This document shows positions 1 through 12,100 of a stretch of 64,000 nucleotides of DNA, in pieces. A program made the position numbers and the translations under genes. Numbering within the stretch: position 1 is the stretch's first letter; every line of letters begins with the position of its first letter. The DNA comes from Myrica gale. Lineage: Eukaryota; Streptophyta; Magnoliopsida; Fagales; Myricaceae. The DNA is taken from positions 26,188,501 through 26,252,500 of the forward strand of contig OZ005610.1 in the NCBI GenBank assembly GCA_963930655.1, written 5' to 3'. The notes under the pieces were generated by a model that did no database searches, was not told the origin of the DNA, and worked only from the letters and a program-made list of their open reading frames with translations.

Positions 1-437
1 TGGAATTAACTAACAACTTGAGCAGTGTCCTCTTTATTTGGGTGTACCTTTTTGTGTTTTTTTGGTTGTTTGTTTTGTGTATGTTTTTTTTTGGGGGGGG
101 GGGTAGTGACCTTTTTTTAATCTGTTAGTGTTATTCTCTCATCGAAACATTTAATATTGGGGAAGTTAATCCTTCTCAGATTTGTTGTCTTTGGTTTGTG
201 TGTCTATGTTTTGAGGGTGCGACGAAGAGAATTAATATAGTGGTACTTAAGACAGCATGGGTTGTATGATGTTGTGAACTTGATCTATTACAGATATTTA
301 ATTGTTTTAAGTTATGGAATGGAGAGATGTACACAAGCAATTTTAATCCCCCCAAATTGTTTTTGCTAATCTTACATATACCTCTTCATTTGAATGTAAA
401 AAATGTCTGAAATGATGTTTCATATTTTGCCTTCTAG
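1..437 (+). other. intron of NRPB1 (upstream part outside window)
   Basis: This is T-rich sequence ending in a good acceptor (the AG at 436-437) directly before an exon that encodes Pol II CTD repeats. A run of G follows a T tract near 89-104. I see no other coding or RNA feature here. Confidence 0.7.
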
Positions 438-720
438 TCCATACAACTCTGGAGTGAGTCCTGACTACAGCCCAAGTTCTCCCCCATACAGGTAAGTTGA
501 GAAGCGATATTAGTTCTTGTAATAGCTCTTGTAATCTTTTTGTTGGAGTAATTGGTACTACTAAGTTTCTTACATATCTCCTCTCCCAATCGGATACAGT
601 CCAAGTGCGGGGTACTCACCGAGTCAACCTGGGTACTCACCATCATCTACAAGCCAATATACTCCTCAAACGAGCAATAAAGATGACAGAAGTGACAAAG
701 ATGACAGGAGCACTCGTTGA
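438..720 (+). CDS. NRPB1: RNA polymerase II largest subunit, 3' end (CTD tail), partial
   Basis: The last two coding exons are 438-491 and 600-720, joined in phase across a GT-AG intron (492-599); TGA is at 718-720. The first exon reads PYNSGVSPDYSPSSPPY. The second reads SPSAGYSPSQPGYSPSS, then TSQYTPQTSNKDDRSDKDDR and a final STR. These are degenerate YSPxSPx heptads followed by the charged tail that ends plant Pol II CTDs. In the cell the CTD is the phosphorylated platform that couples transcription to capping, splicing and 3' processing. Only about 57 residues are in the window; the catalytic body lies upstream of base 1. The ORF starting at 497 is a shadow in another frame. The two exons are short but the match to the end of plant NRPB1 is specific. 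Confidence 0.9.
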
Positions 721-3350
721 GCCATATCATTGATAGCTTGAAAGGAAGGAAATGGTATATCCTTTTTCAAGCTCTCTTCTCATTACTACATCTGTAGAAA
801 TAAAGCTCTGATATTTATGTTTCCATTTGACTCTCTTGTAGGAATTTGGATCAGTATTTTCTATTCTCTTCTGTTTTGTCTGAAATTAGACAGGAAGTTG
901 TGCATGTATGCCTGCTTCAGATCTGGTTCCATGCCATTTCAGCATATGCAAACATCCATGTATATGCTGCTTGTCTAGTTCCTGACTTGAGATTGATGTA
1001 GTTTGTCCTTGGTTTAACAGAGCTGATAGAAGCCAATTTGGTCATTTTCTAGGGGTAACGATTGTAGATCCTAGCCTCAATAACTGAATTCAAAGTGTAA
1101 ACAACAGTTCATATGGTTCGGTTATGTTGAAGTTATGGCCGAGAAAAGAAAAAACTAGAGTCTGGATCGAGCCAGGGAGTGACCATTTGAACTGGGGTTC
1201 TCTAGGGTTTGTGATCTGTTGTGTGCCAGATGAACCATTTCCCCGTCATAATCAGTTTATTACTCATTACCAGAATGTATGAGACAATGAATACAATTCT
1301 GACTTGTGTTTCGTTTGTTCATGTGTAGTTAATCTGTAGTGGACAGAAATGGGCTTGCTGATGTGGAAACACGGAAACTCGGCTGTCGCACCTGGGAATT
1401 TAAACAGGCATAGTCGGCATAGATTGATACCTTTAACTGAGACCTTGGCTTGTATTTGTATAGTTCCTTCTTCTGATACCTGATGTATCTGTCCTTTAGA
1501 TGGTGTACAGTCCAAGTACTGTCAGTGAACCTCCTACTATGGAGTAGACTGTAAGCTTGGCCTCACTCACTATTAGTGCTAGTGATCATTATAAGGGGTA
1601 GAAAACCCATTCAATCGGTGTAATTTTGTTTTTTTTATGACAATCTTGAATTTGTCCAATTTGGGCAGGAAATTCCACCGCCGCACTTGGCTCAGTCTAA
1701 CTATAATTAGAAAAACATGTTGCTTTTTCATGAACTATCACCAAGCGATTGGGTGATCGGATCGGGTCTGTCGTTTAATCAGTAGGCGAAACCTGGTTGT
1801 ATCTAACAGGCTTGATCCAAGGCCCGAGCTGAATTACTCATAACTGGGTCTTCAACCCAAACTCACCGGGCTGAGCTAAGCTGGGCCTGTTAACTCTTCT
1901 AGTCTTAACCACTAAGCTTGGGGCTGTGTGGTTCCACTTCGATATTTGATGGTTTCCCGGCCCTCGGTCCAAAGTCTTAAAATAGGTCTCTTTTTTTCCT
2001 TTCTTTTTTTCTTGGCATCTTAAAATGGGTGTTAACTGAATATTATGTTGTGTCCTTGGATTAAGAGTCATCCATCACTAAAGCCAAGGGCATGTGAAAC
2101 CAAGTAGCTTTTGAACTCACTCAGCACCTTGCAGAATAAGTGAAATCAACCCGGGTATATAACACCACTATAAAAACAAAAAAAATACAATCAGAAGGCA
2201 CTAACTTATTGATTAGAAATATATATGGTTATGTTCGTTTTGAGTAAAAATACAGGATTTTAGAGAAGTTGTGAATATTTATGTTGAATAGTTTTTTATT
2301 GGTGTTTGTGTAAAGTGGAGAGATAAATGATTTGATGTAATTGTTTAATAAAAAAATATTGGAGTTATGTGAAAAAGTATAGAGATAATTTATGTTGAAT
2401 AAAAAATTAAAAAATTGTTGGAGATTGTGTCAAATGTATTGGTGTTTGTGTTTGAATTCTAAATATGTTCGGTGATAGTTTTGTGAATATACTTAGAATC
2501 CTGAAAAAAGTGTGAAAACTAACATATCCTATGACTTCTACTTATTAAATTGATGGGGCGAGTTTTCTTTGCATGTGTTTTTCTTGTTAAATACCGATGA
2601 TGATTTAGACAAACCAATCAAAAATAAAATAAAAAAGAAGAAGAAAAGTCCCCTGTAGGCATGATTGAATCACTTTCTTAATTTTGCTAACAATATTGAC
2701 AAAATAAGGACAATTTTTTTAAAAAAATTAATGTAAAAAGAAAAATCATAATATCAGTGGTAAGTGAGATTGATTAGAGTAATGAGAACCTCTAAATAAA
2801 AAAGAAAGATATTTGTTGTAGCTTGAAAAAAGGATTAGAGAAATATATAAGGGAAAAGACCAAAATACAACCACCAATATATAGCCTACCAAAGCAGGAA
2901 TACTTGCCATTGTCAAAAGGAAGTACTTGAAGGAATAACAAAGAAAATTCTCTCATCATATATTCATTTTTTTATTTATCTAATAAGGTGTATCTCATCA
3001 CTCTAAAATTTTAACCTTATTTAAAATATTATAAAATAATTTTTTTTCCACATCAAATCATTTTTTTCCACTATAATATTCAATTAAATTCTCTTTTATT
3101 TTTCATTAATTCTTATAAAATTATCTATTTTTTTTTTCAATTTTTCACTAACCAACAATACATTCCAAATTTTTAAACACTACATAATTTTGACACTTAA
3201 ATATACCTTAAAATAAAAGGAAAAAAGAAAACAACGTGGCATCTGGTGATTGGATGGAAATAGTAATTTCGGCAATACTCACAGCTGTAGGCAATTCCCC
3301 CCCGATTTCGGAAATACTCCCAGCTGACAGTTGACGCAAGGCTAATTTAG
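721..3350. other. NRPB1 3' UTR and intergenic DNA
   Basis: The first several hundred bases after the NRPB1 stop are presumably its 3' UTR; I cannot place the poly(A) site. From about 2160 the sequence becomes very AT-rich with degenerate inverted-repeat character typical of old MITEs. Nothing in any frame resembles a known protein. The short ORFs near 1267 and 1838 look random. Confidence 0.6.
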
Positions 3351-3351
3351 G

Positions 3352-3521
3352 GAATTATAAATATGGGTAAGAACCAGAGATACACCCCTCAGCTCAGATC
3401 CTTCCTTTACCTCTCAAATTCCTCTCGCTCTCTCTTAGAGAACTATATAATCGCTCTTTTCAAATTCTTCCCGCACCCTCTTCTGATTTCCTCCGTCGTT
3501 CTGTGATTCTGGAACCCTTTC
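3352..3521 (+). promoter_or_regulatory. TBP promoter TATA region and 5' UTR exon
   Basis: A TATA-like TTATAAATA at 3355-3363 is followed by a CT-rich leader that ends at 3521 before a strong donor, GTAAGTATT. The next downstream plant gene on this strand is TBP, whose first coding exon (9177) is preceded by an acceptor near 9158-9160. I therefore read this as the 5' UTR exon of TBP, with a 5.6-kb first intron that has filled with LINE sequence. The leader is followed by a long CT microsatellite-like tract (about 3596-3750). This is inference; no transcript evidence is available. Confidence 0.5.
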
Positions 3522-4721
3522 GTAAGTATTTGACGAGACCTCACTGAGTCCGGCCTCCTTCCGTCGTCGTCCGTCCGTCCCTCCCAAAATCTCCATCTCT
3601 CTCTGTCCCTCAGCTCTCTCCCTCTCTCTCTTTCTCTCTCTCAGCTCTCTCTCTCTCAGATCTCTCCTCCTCTCTCTCTCTCAGCTCTCTCCCCCTCTCT
3701 CTCAGCTCACTCAGCTCTCGAAATCTCTCTCCCTCTCTCCCTCTCACTCGCGGGATTTCAGTTGAGTTTTGGACCTTTGGTGGCCGAGTCTCTCGCATTT
3801 CTCTTGAGGTGGGGTTTGTAAATTTTAGTTTTGTAACTGTTGTATTTTCTTTAAATTGCTTTAGGGTTTGTTAATTTGATTTGGGGATTTTAATTTGCTT
3901 TAGGGTTCAAGTCTGTTCATGTTCGTGTAATTTTTCATGCCATGGAGATAGATTATGATTGCAATGAACAGACTATAGACTATGATTATGGCCGAATCTC
4001 TTGTGTTTCTGATGCTTTGAAATTTATCGATTTTCAGATAGACCAGACTTCAATTAGAACAGAATAGCAATATTTGTTCAGAATATCTGTCATTGAAATT
4101 CAAGTTTTTAGTTTCTTTATTTGTGGGAATAACATCTTCTTGATAATGAGTTACCTCTGTTACTCATTGACTGCATCTTGAACTCCCTGTTTATTGTGAA
4201 ATGAGATATGATTTCAATATGCTTTCACAATTATATACAAAAAGGTCTCAGTTTAGAAACTCAGCAAAGGCTATATAACAAATGCTTGGAATCTTCCAAA
4301 TCAAAAGAAAAAAAAAAGAATATTTTGATTTGGCACTAACTTATGTATGGTTATGTGGTGTTTGTTACTTTTTTGAAGTGTATAGGTTAGAAAGAATGAA
4401 ATGAGTTTGCTCTGGCCTATGTTGTGGAATTACCTATTTGCAGGTTGGAATTGTGACAACTTTGATGTTATCATGTCTATTTTGGGTTGATGCGATACAT
4501 ATTTAGACTTGCTTGTTCGGCCCACCTGCAAGTTATCCCGATTGATGCTATATCTTGATAATTTATTTGTTATTTATTTTGACGTTTGCACTCAAGAATA
4601 TTTTTCATACACTTGAATGGGCTTATGAAACTTATTATTCTTTGTTTGTTTACGAAAATTTCTTGAGGTCCTTGTTACGTAGATATTTTGGTTTTGTCTA
4701 CACGGATATGGAGACAATATT
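3522..4721 (+). other. TBP intron 1, proximal part
   Basis: The first 250 bases are strongly pyrimidine-rich (CTCTCT runs). The rest is ordinary T-rich intron sequence. It ends at the left target-site duplication of the LINE at 4733. Confidence 0.5.
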
Positions 4722-4732
4722 TTGTCTTCTAT

Positions 4733-6955
4733 GGATTCGCATTTGGGCACCAAAACCGCACCTCCGAAGAAGATACATAAGGAATCTCCAATTAACGTGA
4801 TCATACGCCTTTTGAACATCTAATTAGCAAAAAAGACCCGGGGCACCCGTCCTCATTATGGAATCAATGCATTCATTAGCCACAAGCACATAATCCAGAA
4901 TTTGCCTACCTCTCACAAAAGCTTTTTGTGAAGGAGAAATAAGATTGTCAAGCACACTCTTTAACCTATTCGCAAGAACCTTAACAAGAATCTTGTGCAT
5001 CCTCCCACAAGACTAATAGGTCGAAAATCCTTAATATCCACGGCCCCCGGAACCTTGGGAATGAGGACAAGAAAAGAAGCATTCAAACTTCTAACAAATT
5101 GCCCCTCCCTAGCAAACTCATTAAACATCAACAACACATCCCTCTTCACCACCTCCCAACAAGATTGGAAGAACACAAGAGAAAAGCCGTTCGGACCCGG
5201 GGCCTTATCTCCATTTAAAGTCCTCATCACATGGGTCACCTCCTCCTCAAAATGCCTCTCCATCCACGCCGCTTCCTCACTAGAAATAGAATCAAGGGCT
5301 AAATACACTTTGCCCTCTTATCTTTGGAGTCATTTACACTTTGCATCCCGATGTATTATTTTTGACACATTGGACCCTTTAACTTACACAATTTTTCAAT
5401 TGGACCTCATACCCAAATTGCCCGTCAATTTAGACGGATTCTATTAAAACGTGGGGTGCAACGTGTAAATGACCCCAAAGATAAGGGGGACAATGTGTAC
5501 ATATCCTCAAAGATAAGAGGGGCAATGTGTAAATAGTTTAACAGAATCCGTCTAAATTGACGGGCAATTTGGGTGCAGGGTCCAAATTGAAAAAATGTGT
5601 AAGTTAAAAGGTCCAATGTGTCAAAAATAATACATCGGGGTGTGAAGTGTAAATGACCGCAAAGATAAGGGGGGGCAAAATGTATTTAACCCTAGAATCA
5701 AACTCCAGTCCATCTAAAGATGAACAGCTTCGTATAGAACGAAGAGTAGAAGCTAATGATTGCATTAGAAATATCCGAAGGGTCCTCCACAACAGCCCCC
5801 TCCACATGCAAGTTAGAAATACACTTAGCTCTCCGATTAGAGTTGGCAATTCTATGAAAAAACTTGGTGCAACGATCACTCTCCTTTAGCTATAACATCC
5901 GAGACTTCTGCCTCCAACTCACTTCTTCCAATTCAATCAAACGGTCTAATTCCCGAGAAACTGACAACCTTCTAGCAGACCCCTCCGTAGCAAGAGTACC
6001 CGCCTCATCAAGGCCATCCAAAGAAGAGAGCTCATGCATCAACTCCTGCTTACAAGAGTTTCCCAAAAACCTTCTTATTCCAAACGAGCATATCCTTCTT
6101 CAAGGCTTTGTGCTTCAAATTAAGCACAAAGCTAGAATACCCTCTAAAGTCATAACTCTGCCACCAAGCCCGAACCTGCTGCACAAACCCATCCACTTTG
6201 AGCCACATGTTCTCAAAACGGAAAGGTTTTTTAACACCCCCTAACCTTCCACTCTCCAACAAGAGCGAAAAATGGTCTGAATACAATCGAGGCAGCCTAC
6301 GTTGAATCAACTTAGGATACACCGACTCCCAACAAGAACTAACAAGGAAACAGTTAATCCGAGACCACGATTGAGAGGTCCTGCCATTAGATCACGTAAA
6401 CAACCCCAGCCATCGCAAGGTCCACCAACCCGCACTCAATGAAATCAGAGAACTCCATCATTGCACTTCTATTGCCCCCAAGGCCTGACCGCACACTCGC
6501 GAAGCGGGAGACATTAAAATCTCCCACCCCCCAACACACCAAGGGAGACTCCAAAGAGAACGAATCCCGACCAACTCATCCCACAAAATCCGCCTACTAC
6601 TATCCACATTTGGACCATAAACACTAGAAAAGATCCACATAAAACCATCCTCCACATTCTTGAATAAGACCGAAATAGAATAAGAGCCAACACATGACTC
6701 AACCAGCTCTAGCACACGTGAATCCCACAAAACCAAAATTCCACCCGAAGCTCCATCAGCCTCCAAACTACACCAGCTCACGTGTGGCCCACTCCACAAT
6801 CTTCACACTAAGGCTCGAGACACAAGCGACACCTTAGTCTCCTGAAGACAAACCAGATCCGCCTTCCACACTCGTAGCAAATTTCCTACGCCTTTACTTT
6901 TTACCCAATCATTCAAACCCCTCACGTTCCAACTGATAATTCTAGGCTTCATAAG
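4733..6955 (-). pseudogene. LINE ORF2 5' part: endonuclease and start of RT (inverted half)
   Basis: On the minus strand the reading starts near 6952 with MKPRIISWNVRGLNDW, the usual start of a plant L1 apurinic-like endonuclease, and continues through LVCLQETKV to SSVYGPN and the linker. RT begins around 5290 with the palm motif DKAPGPNGFS and reaches the conserved KAYDHVNW at about 4790-4815, where the segment is cut off at the insertion boundary. Reading needs several frame changes and passes stops. A 397-bp MITE (5296-5692) interrupts it between the linker and RT. Confidence 0.85.
5296..5692. mobile_element. Mutator-type MITE nested in the inverted LINE half
   Basis: Long terminal inverted repeats extend far into the element: the left end begins GGGCTAAATACACTTTGCCC and the right end is its near complement, ending in TGTATTTAACCC. 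A perfect 9-bp duplication, TAGAATCAA, flanks it at 5287-5295 and 5693-5701. A 9-bp duplication is the signature of the Mutator superfamily. It has no coding capacity. Because it interrupts LINE codons, it inserted after the LINE did, or was already carried in the source copy. Confidence 0.9.
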
Positions 6956-7301
6956 ACATCATCAGCAGCCCTCCCCAAAAACCCACATCTCCTCGAACTT
7001 GAACCCTTAACATCATAATTCACAGAAGACTCCAAAGCCCGAAGCTCCCTGGCTAGTTTCCCACCTGACTTCGCCATTGAGTTCCCATCACTCTCCCCTA
7101 TCTTGTTCTAAAGCAGCAAACAATTGCAACAGATCAGTCTCATACCCCTCACAAGAAACCCCAACCAAGTGCTTGAAGGAGGACACCATATTGAGGACCC
7201 AGCTAGAAGGAGCAGCCGAGCCAACACCCTTCGCATGCACCTCGGATGGCAAGAGCATCCTCAGAGGCTGAAGCGAAGAGTGCTCTCAGACCGAAGTCGG
7301 T

Positions 7302-8640
7302 GTCGGGGTTAAAATGGTGGGGTTTCTATTTCATATCTCCTCTTTGCTGATGATACTCTTGTGAAGTGTGGGGCGGAGGAGAGCCAACTTCGTAGTCTTC
7401 GATGCTTCTTGTTGTGCTTTGAGGCGGTGTCGGGGTTAAAGATTAACCTAGCTAAATCTGAGATCATTCCTCTTGGCAGGGTGGAGAATATGAGGGAGTT
7501 GACGGGTCTTTTGGGGTGCAGAGTGTCTTCTTTACCTATTCAGTACCTTGGCTTACCGTTGGGTGCTTCTTTCAAGAATATTCAGATTTGGGATGGGATC
7601 CTTGAGAGGATGGCGAAGAAGTTGGCCAGTTGGAAGCGTATATATCTTTCTAAAGGTGGTCGATTAACTCTCATTAAATCTACGCTCTCGTGCCTTCCGA
7701 CATATTATCTTTCTTTGTTTCCTATACCAGTGGTGGTGGCGAATAGGATGGAGAAACTCCAGAGAGATTTCTTGTGGGGTAGTGGGGGTGGTGAGTCGAA
7801 ATTTCACCTTGTGAAATGGGATAAGGTGTGTACCCCTTTGCAATATGGAGGGTTGGGCATTCGGCATATCAAGGAGTTTAATATGACTCTTTTGAGTAAG
7901 TGGTTATGGAGGTTTGCAAAGGAACGAGATCGGTTGTGGAGGAAGGTGATTGGTGCAAAATTGGGTTGTATGGCGGGTGATTGGACTACCATCTCTGTTT
8001 GTGGATCTTATGGTGTGATTCTTTGGAGGTTTATTCGTAAAGGGTCGGACGTCTTCAGCAAACACGTCCGCTTTCGGGTGGGCAATGGCGATAAAGTGAG
8101 CTTCTGGCATGACAGTTGGTGTGGGATAAGCCTTTTGAGTCTCGCTTTCCCTATAGTGTTTTCCTTGTCCTGGAATAAGGAAGCTATGGTGGTCGATTGT
8201 CTTGTGGCTGGAGGTGATCATGTGGTGTGGGATGTCTCGTTCTCTAGAGCTGCAAATGATTGGGAGCTGAAGGAATTCTCCTCCTTTTTGGCGTTGTTGT
8301 ATGGGAAGGTCTTACGCAGAGGGGTGACTGATGAGATGGATTGGTTGGGTGCGAAGGGAGGGGTGTTCTCGATCAAGTCTATGTATGTGTCGCTTTCGGA
8401 TGGGGCCTCTGTGCCTTTCCCGTGGAGGGGATTTGGAGGTCTTTGTGTCCGTATAGAGTTTCATTCTTTGTATGAGAGGCTTCTCTTGGGAAGATTTTAA
8501 CTACTGTCAATCTTCGTCGAAGGGTCTTGTATGTTGCGGAATGGTGCTTCTTATGTAGATGTGATGGGGAGTCGGTTGACCATGTTTTGCTGCATTACCC
8601 GTTAGCTTGCGGGTTGTAGTCTCGTGCTTTGTAGTGTGAA
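7302..8640 (+). pseudogene. LINE ORF2 3' part: RT catalytic box to zf-RVT (forward half)
   Basis: An open frame runs from before 7343 to the TAA at 8498-8500. It begins with SYLLFADDTLVKCG, the YxDD-type metal-binding box of the reverse transcriptase, and continues with GLKINLAKSE, YLGLPLG and GGLGIRHI, all standard plant L1 RT motifs. A zinc-knuckle-like CxxC...H...C stretch follows in another frame at about 8545-8610, showing a frameshift near 8440. It is closely related to the LINE copy at 10541-11589. Confidence 0.85.
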
Positions 8641-9176
8641 TTTTCATTAGGTCATGCCGAAGACGGTGGTAGGTGTGATGCGGTGTTTGAAGAGGAAGCA
8701 TTCCAATCCAATTGTGCAGGTTATCTGGCAATTGATATCGGCTTGTATTTGGTGGTGTCTCTGGCAGGGAGCATAATAGTAGCTGTTTTGATGATAGTTC
8801 TTTATCCCTTGTTAGTTTGCAGGGTGTTTTGTTGTCTTCTCTTTTTTGTTGGGCTAGCTCTGTGCTTGCATGCCCTTTTGTAGACTTAGACGATTTTCTC
8901 AGTTTTCTTGCTTGTTTGGATTAGTGGTTACGGTATAACCTTTGTATTGTATTCACTTATTCTAATGAGATTGGCTTATTTATAAAAAAAATATTGTCTT
9001 CTATATTATAGTTCTATGTTTGGGGGATTGGAAGGTTATTGTATGTATTTTCTTTATCATATGTGTGACATTCATGAAATTGTTTTAGGATTTGAGTAAG
9101 AATGAGTTTTGGTCATGGATAATGTGTTAACCTATTGTCTGTTTTGGTGGTTTTAAAGAGCAAAGAATTCATACGA

Positions 9177-12100
9177 ATGGCAGATCAAGGAGTCATGGAA
9201 GGGAGCCAACCTGTAGATCTCAAGAAGCATCCTTCTGGGATTGTCCCTATACTTCAGTGAGTCCTTTTTTAATGTGAACTTTTTGGTTATATACATAACC
9301 CTGTTTCGTTGTTTTGGAAACAATTAGTCGAATCATTAAAACAGAAAATTCATATAGGTTAATTGTTACAAGTTCACGAAAAGTATGGTCGTGTGAGGAT
9401 TATAGGTTACTATGATGTGGTGATGGGTTAGTGTCCTTTATTTTTGAACTTTTGGGCAATGAAAACAGTTTTCTAGAACATATGCTACACCAACTCACGT
9501 AACTCACGAGAGCATCGGTATCCAAGAAACAAACACCCAAAGATGATCTGCAAATAAAATGTTTGCAGATCAAGGTCTATAGATTTTGTCTTTAGTTATT
9601 TTAAGGATTGTTACGCGCGATGGCGTTTTTCCGTAGTTTAATGATTGAGGCGAAAACGTTTCATTTCTCGGTTAGCCATTTGGGTCTCGTTACATTATCG
9701 GAGTTGAGTCGGAAGTCGCAGAGCTCTGTTCATATTGGCAGTTATGGGGTGGTTTGGCTTACCAATCTCTTCAGCAAACTGGGGGAGGAGCACGACGACA
9801 GGGATTTCTCGATGAAATTCAACGAATCCTCTCGTGCGTTTCTTGCCCAGAAATGCTCGAATGCGAATGGTCGATACATTGTTTTGGTAGAATTTGGGGA
9901 TCGAAGGCGGATGGGGGCAGTAATGATCCTTGAGGGGTGATCGGGTGCTGGCTGGCAGGCCTTCGCTCGGTCTTGTGATGAGTTGATCTTTGTCATTGGT
10001 GAGCTACGACGTAGGCGCTTGGGGCTTGCAGTTTCAGAGATTAGGTAGAGAGTTTCCTTTGCCCAGATGGTGCGGGCTGGCTCGCCGGAGAAGACGGTGG
10101 AGGGTGTGGGAGAGTCTCGCAAGCATCACGCTGGTAACAAAAACATGGCGAGGCAGGCGACAGTTGGAATCCCTAGGGCGTCGTCTGCAGAGGTTAGCGT
10201 AGGTCATGTGACCTCCGCTAGTAGGGATGCAGGAGGGATGGTGGGTGCAATCTGTCATCCAGGTGCTGCGAAGACTGCACCGACGCTTGCGTATGTCAGC
10301 ACTTTGTGGGCGCATTTAATGACTGAGAGCTGAGCTGGATAATGTTATGGGGTTGGTTAAAAACAAAATGGTGGTGACAGAGCCCCAGTTGGATTTAAGT
10401 TGCCCGGTTTGTGGTTTTAAATTGGTGGCCCATTCGAGTTCGACTGCGGCCCATACTCTCTTGTGTGGTCTGGCTGGGATGGGTGAGGGGCCCGTTATGG
10501 GCCTGAGTTCTTCATGGTTTCCCAGGCTTCCTGGTCTTACAGGGAGGTTTGCTAAGGAACGAGATCGGTTGTGGAGGAAGTTGATTGCTTCAAAATATGG
10601 TTGTATGGGGGGTGACTGGACTACCATCTCTGTTCGTGGATCTTATGGTGTGTGTCTTTGGTGGTTTTTTTTAAAGGGTGGGACGTCTTCAGCATACATG
10701 TCCGCTTTCGTGTGGGGATAAAAGCCTTTGAGTCTCGCTTTCCCTATGGTGTTTTCCTTGTCCCGGAATAAGGAGACTATGGTGGTCGATTGTCTTGTGG
10801 CTGGAGGTGATCATGTGGTGTGGGATGTCCCGTTCTCTAGAGCTGCAAATGATTGGGAGCTGGAGGAATTCTCCTCCTTTTTGGCGCTGTTGTATGGGAA
10901 GGTCTTACGTAGAGGGGTGGCTGATGAGATGGATCGGTTGGGTGCGAAGGGAGGGGTGTTCTCGGTCAAGTCTATGTGTGTGTCGCTTTTGGGTGGGGCC
11001 TCTGTGCCTTTCCCGTGGTGGGGCATTTAGAGGTCTTGGTGTCTGTATAGAGTTTCCTTCTTTGTATGGGAGGCTTCACTTGGGAAGATTTTAACTACTG
11101 ACAATCTTCGTCGAAAGGGCATGTTTGTTGCGGAATGGTGCTTCTTATGTAGATGTGATGGGGAGTCGGTTGACCATGTTTTGCTGCATTGCTCGTTAGC
11201 TCGCGGGTTGTGGTCTCATGTGCTTTGTATTGTGAACTTTCATTGGGTCATGCCGGAGACGGTGGTAGGTGTGATGTGGTTTTGGAAGAGGAAGCTTTCG
11301 AATCCACTTGCGTAGGTTATCTGCCGTTTGATACCAGCTTGTATTTGGTGGTGTCTTTGGCGGGAGCGTAATAGTAGCTGTTTTGAAGATAGTTTTTTAT
11401 CCCTCGTTAGTTTGCAGGGTGTTTTGTTGTCTTCTCTTTTTTGTTGGGCTAGCTTTGTGCTTGCATGCCCTTTTGTAGACTTAGACGATTTTCTCAGTTT
11501 TCTTGCTTATTTGGATTAGTGGTTGCGGTATAACTTTTGTACTGTTTTCACTTATTCTAATGAGATTGACTTATTTATTATAAAAAAATTGTCCATTATT
11601 TTTGGAACTATGTTGGCCAATTTAGCACTGTCAATCACTCTAATTGATCCCAATGTCTAATGACGGGACCATATGGCAGTTTGATGTCGGTCACTTGTTC
11701 CCCTAAATGAGTTGTTAATGTTGTCTGTCTTTGTAAAGGAAAGGGAAATATCGAGTGTTGTAGTGGGCAGAGTATGCATTTACATGTGGGTTATGTTATG
11801 ATTGGGAGAGTATTTTGTGATATATAATGGTGTCCCTAGTATGTTTGAACATGAATGGCGCTGTTTAGTAGAATTTAAGGGTAATAATTTAATCTAGAAT
11901 CTTGTCTTAGAAGTTTTTTGGTGATGACTTAAAGTATATATCACTGTTGAACACGGTTGATCTTTTAACCACATAACACATCACAACCATACAAACTTAT
12001 AGGAGGTGATATTGAGGTTTTGATACGATACGTTGTGCTTTGACATCACAAGTTGGATGTTGGCTACCTAGGTTTTGATGCCCTATCTGCAGGGCCCTTA

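Larger units (their letters stand above)
4733..8993 (+). mobile_element. L1-type LINE with inverted 5' segment (twin-priming structure)
   Basis: Bases 4733 to about 7301 read as LINE on the minus strand: a start of the second ORF near 6952, endonuclease, linker, then the first RT motifs ([26 protein letters not shown]). From about 7302 the same kind of element continues on the plus strand, beginning just before the RT catalytic box FADD (7343-7354) and running through the RT thumb and zf-RVT region to an A-rich tail at 8983-8991. Together they form one element whose 5' part is flipped. The whole is bracketed by the same 11-bp duplication, TTGTCTTCTAT, at 4722-4732 and 8994-9004, so it is one insertion. 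About 100 codons of RT between the two halves are missing. Both halves carry stops or frameshifts, so the copy is dead. Confidence 0.9.

Noticed and set aside
2590..2680. Second C/D snoRNA suggested by ATGATGA near 2596
   Set aside because: No box D at a suitable distance and no terminal stem.
3610..3798. Arg/Glu-rich minus-strand ORF
   Set aside because: Translation of a CT microsatellite-like tract in the TBP leader region; no gene support.
4555..4819. Small protein gene on either strand at 4555-4819
   Set aside because: The right half is inverted LINE (KAYDHVNW end) and the left half is intron; the frames cross the insertion boundary.
9608..9940. Possible host gene of 110 codons
   Set aside because: Position inside a duplication-flanked LINE and its resemblance to LINE ORF1 explain it.
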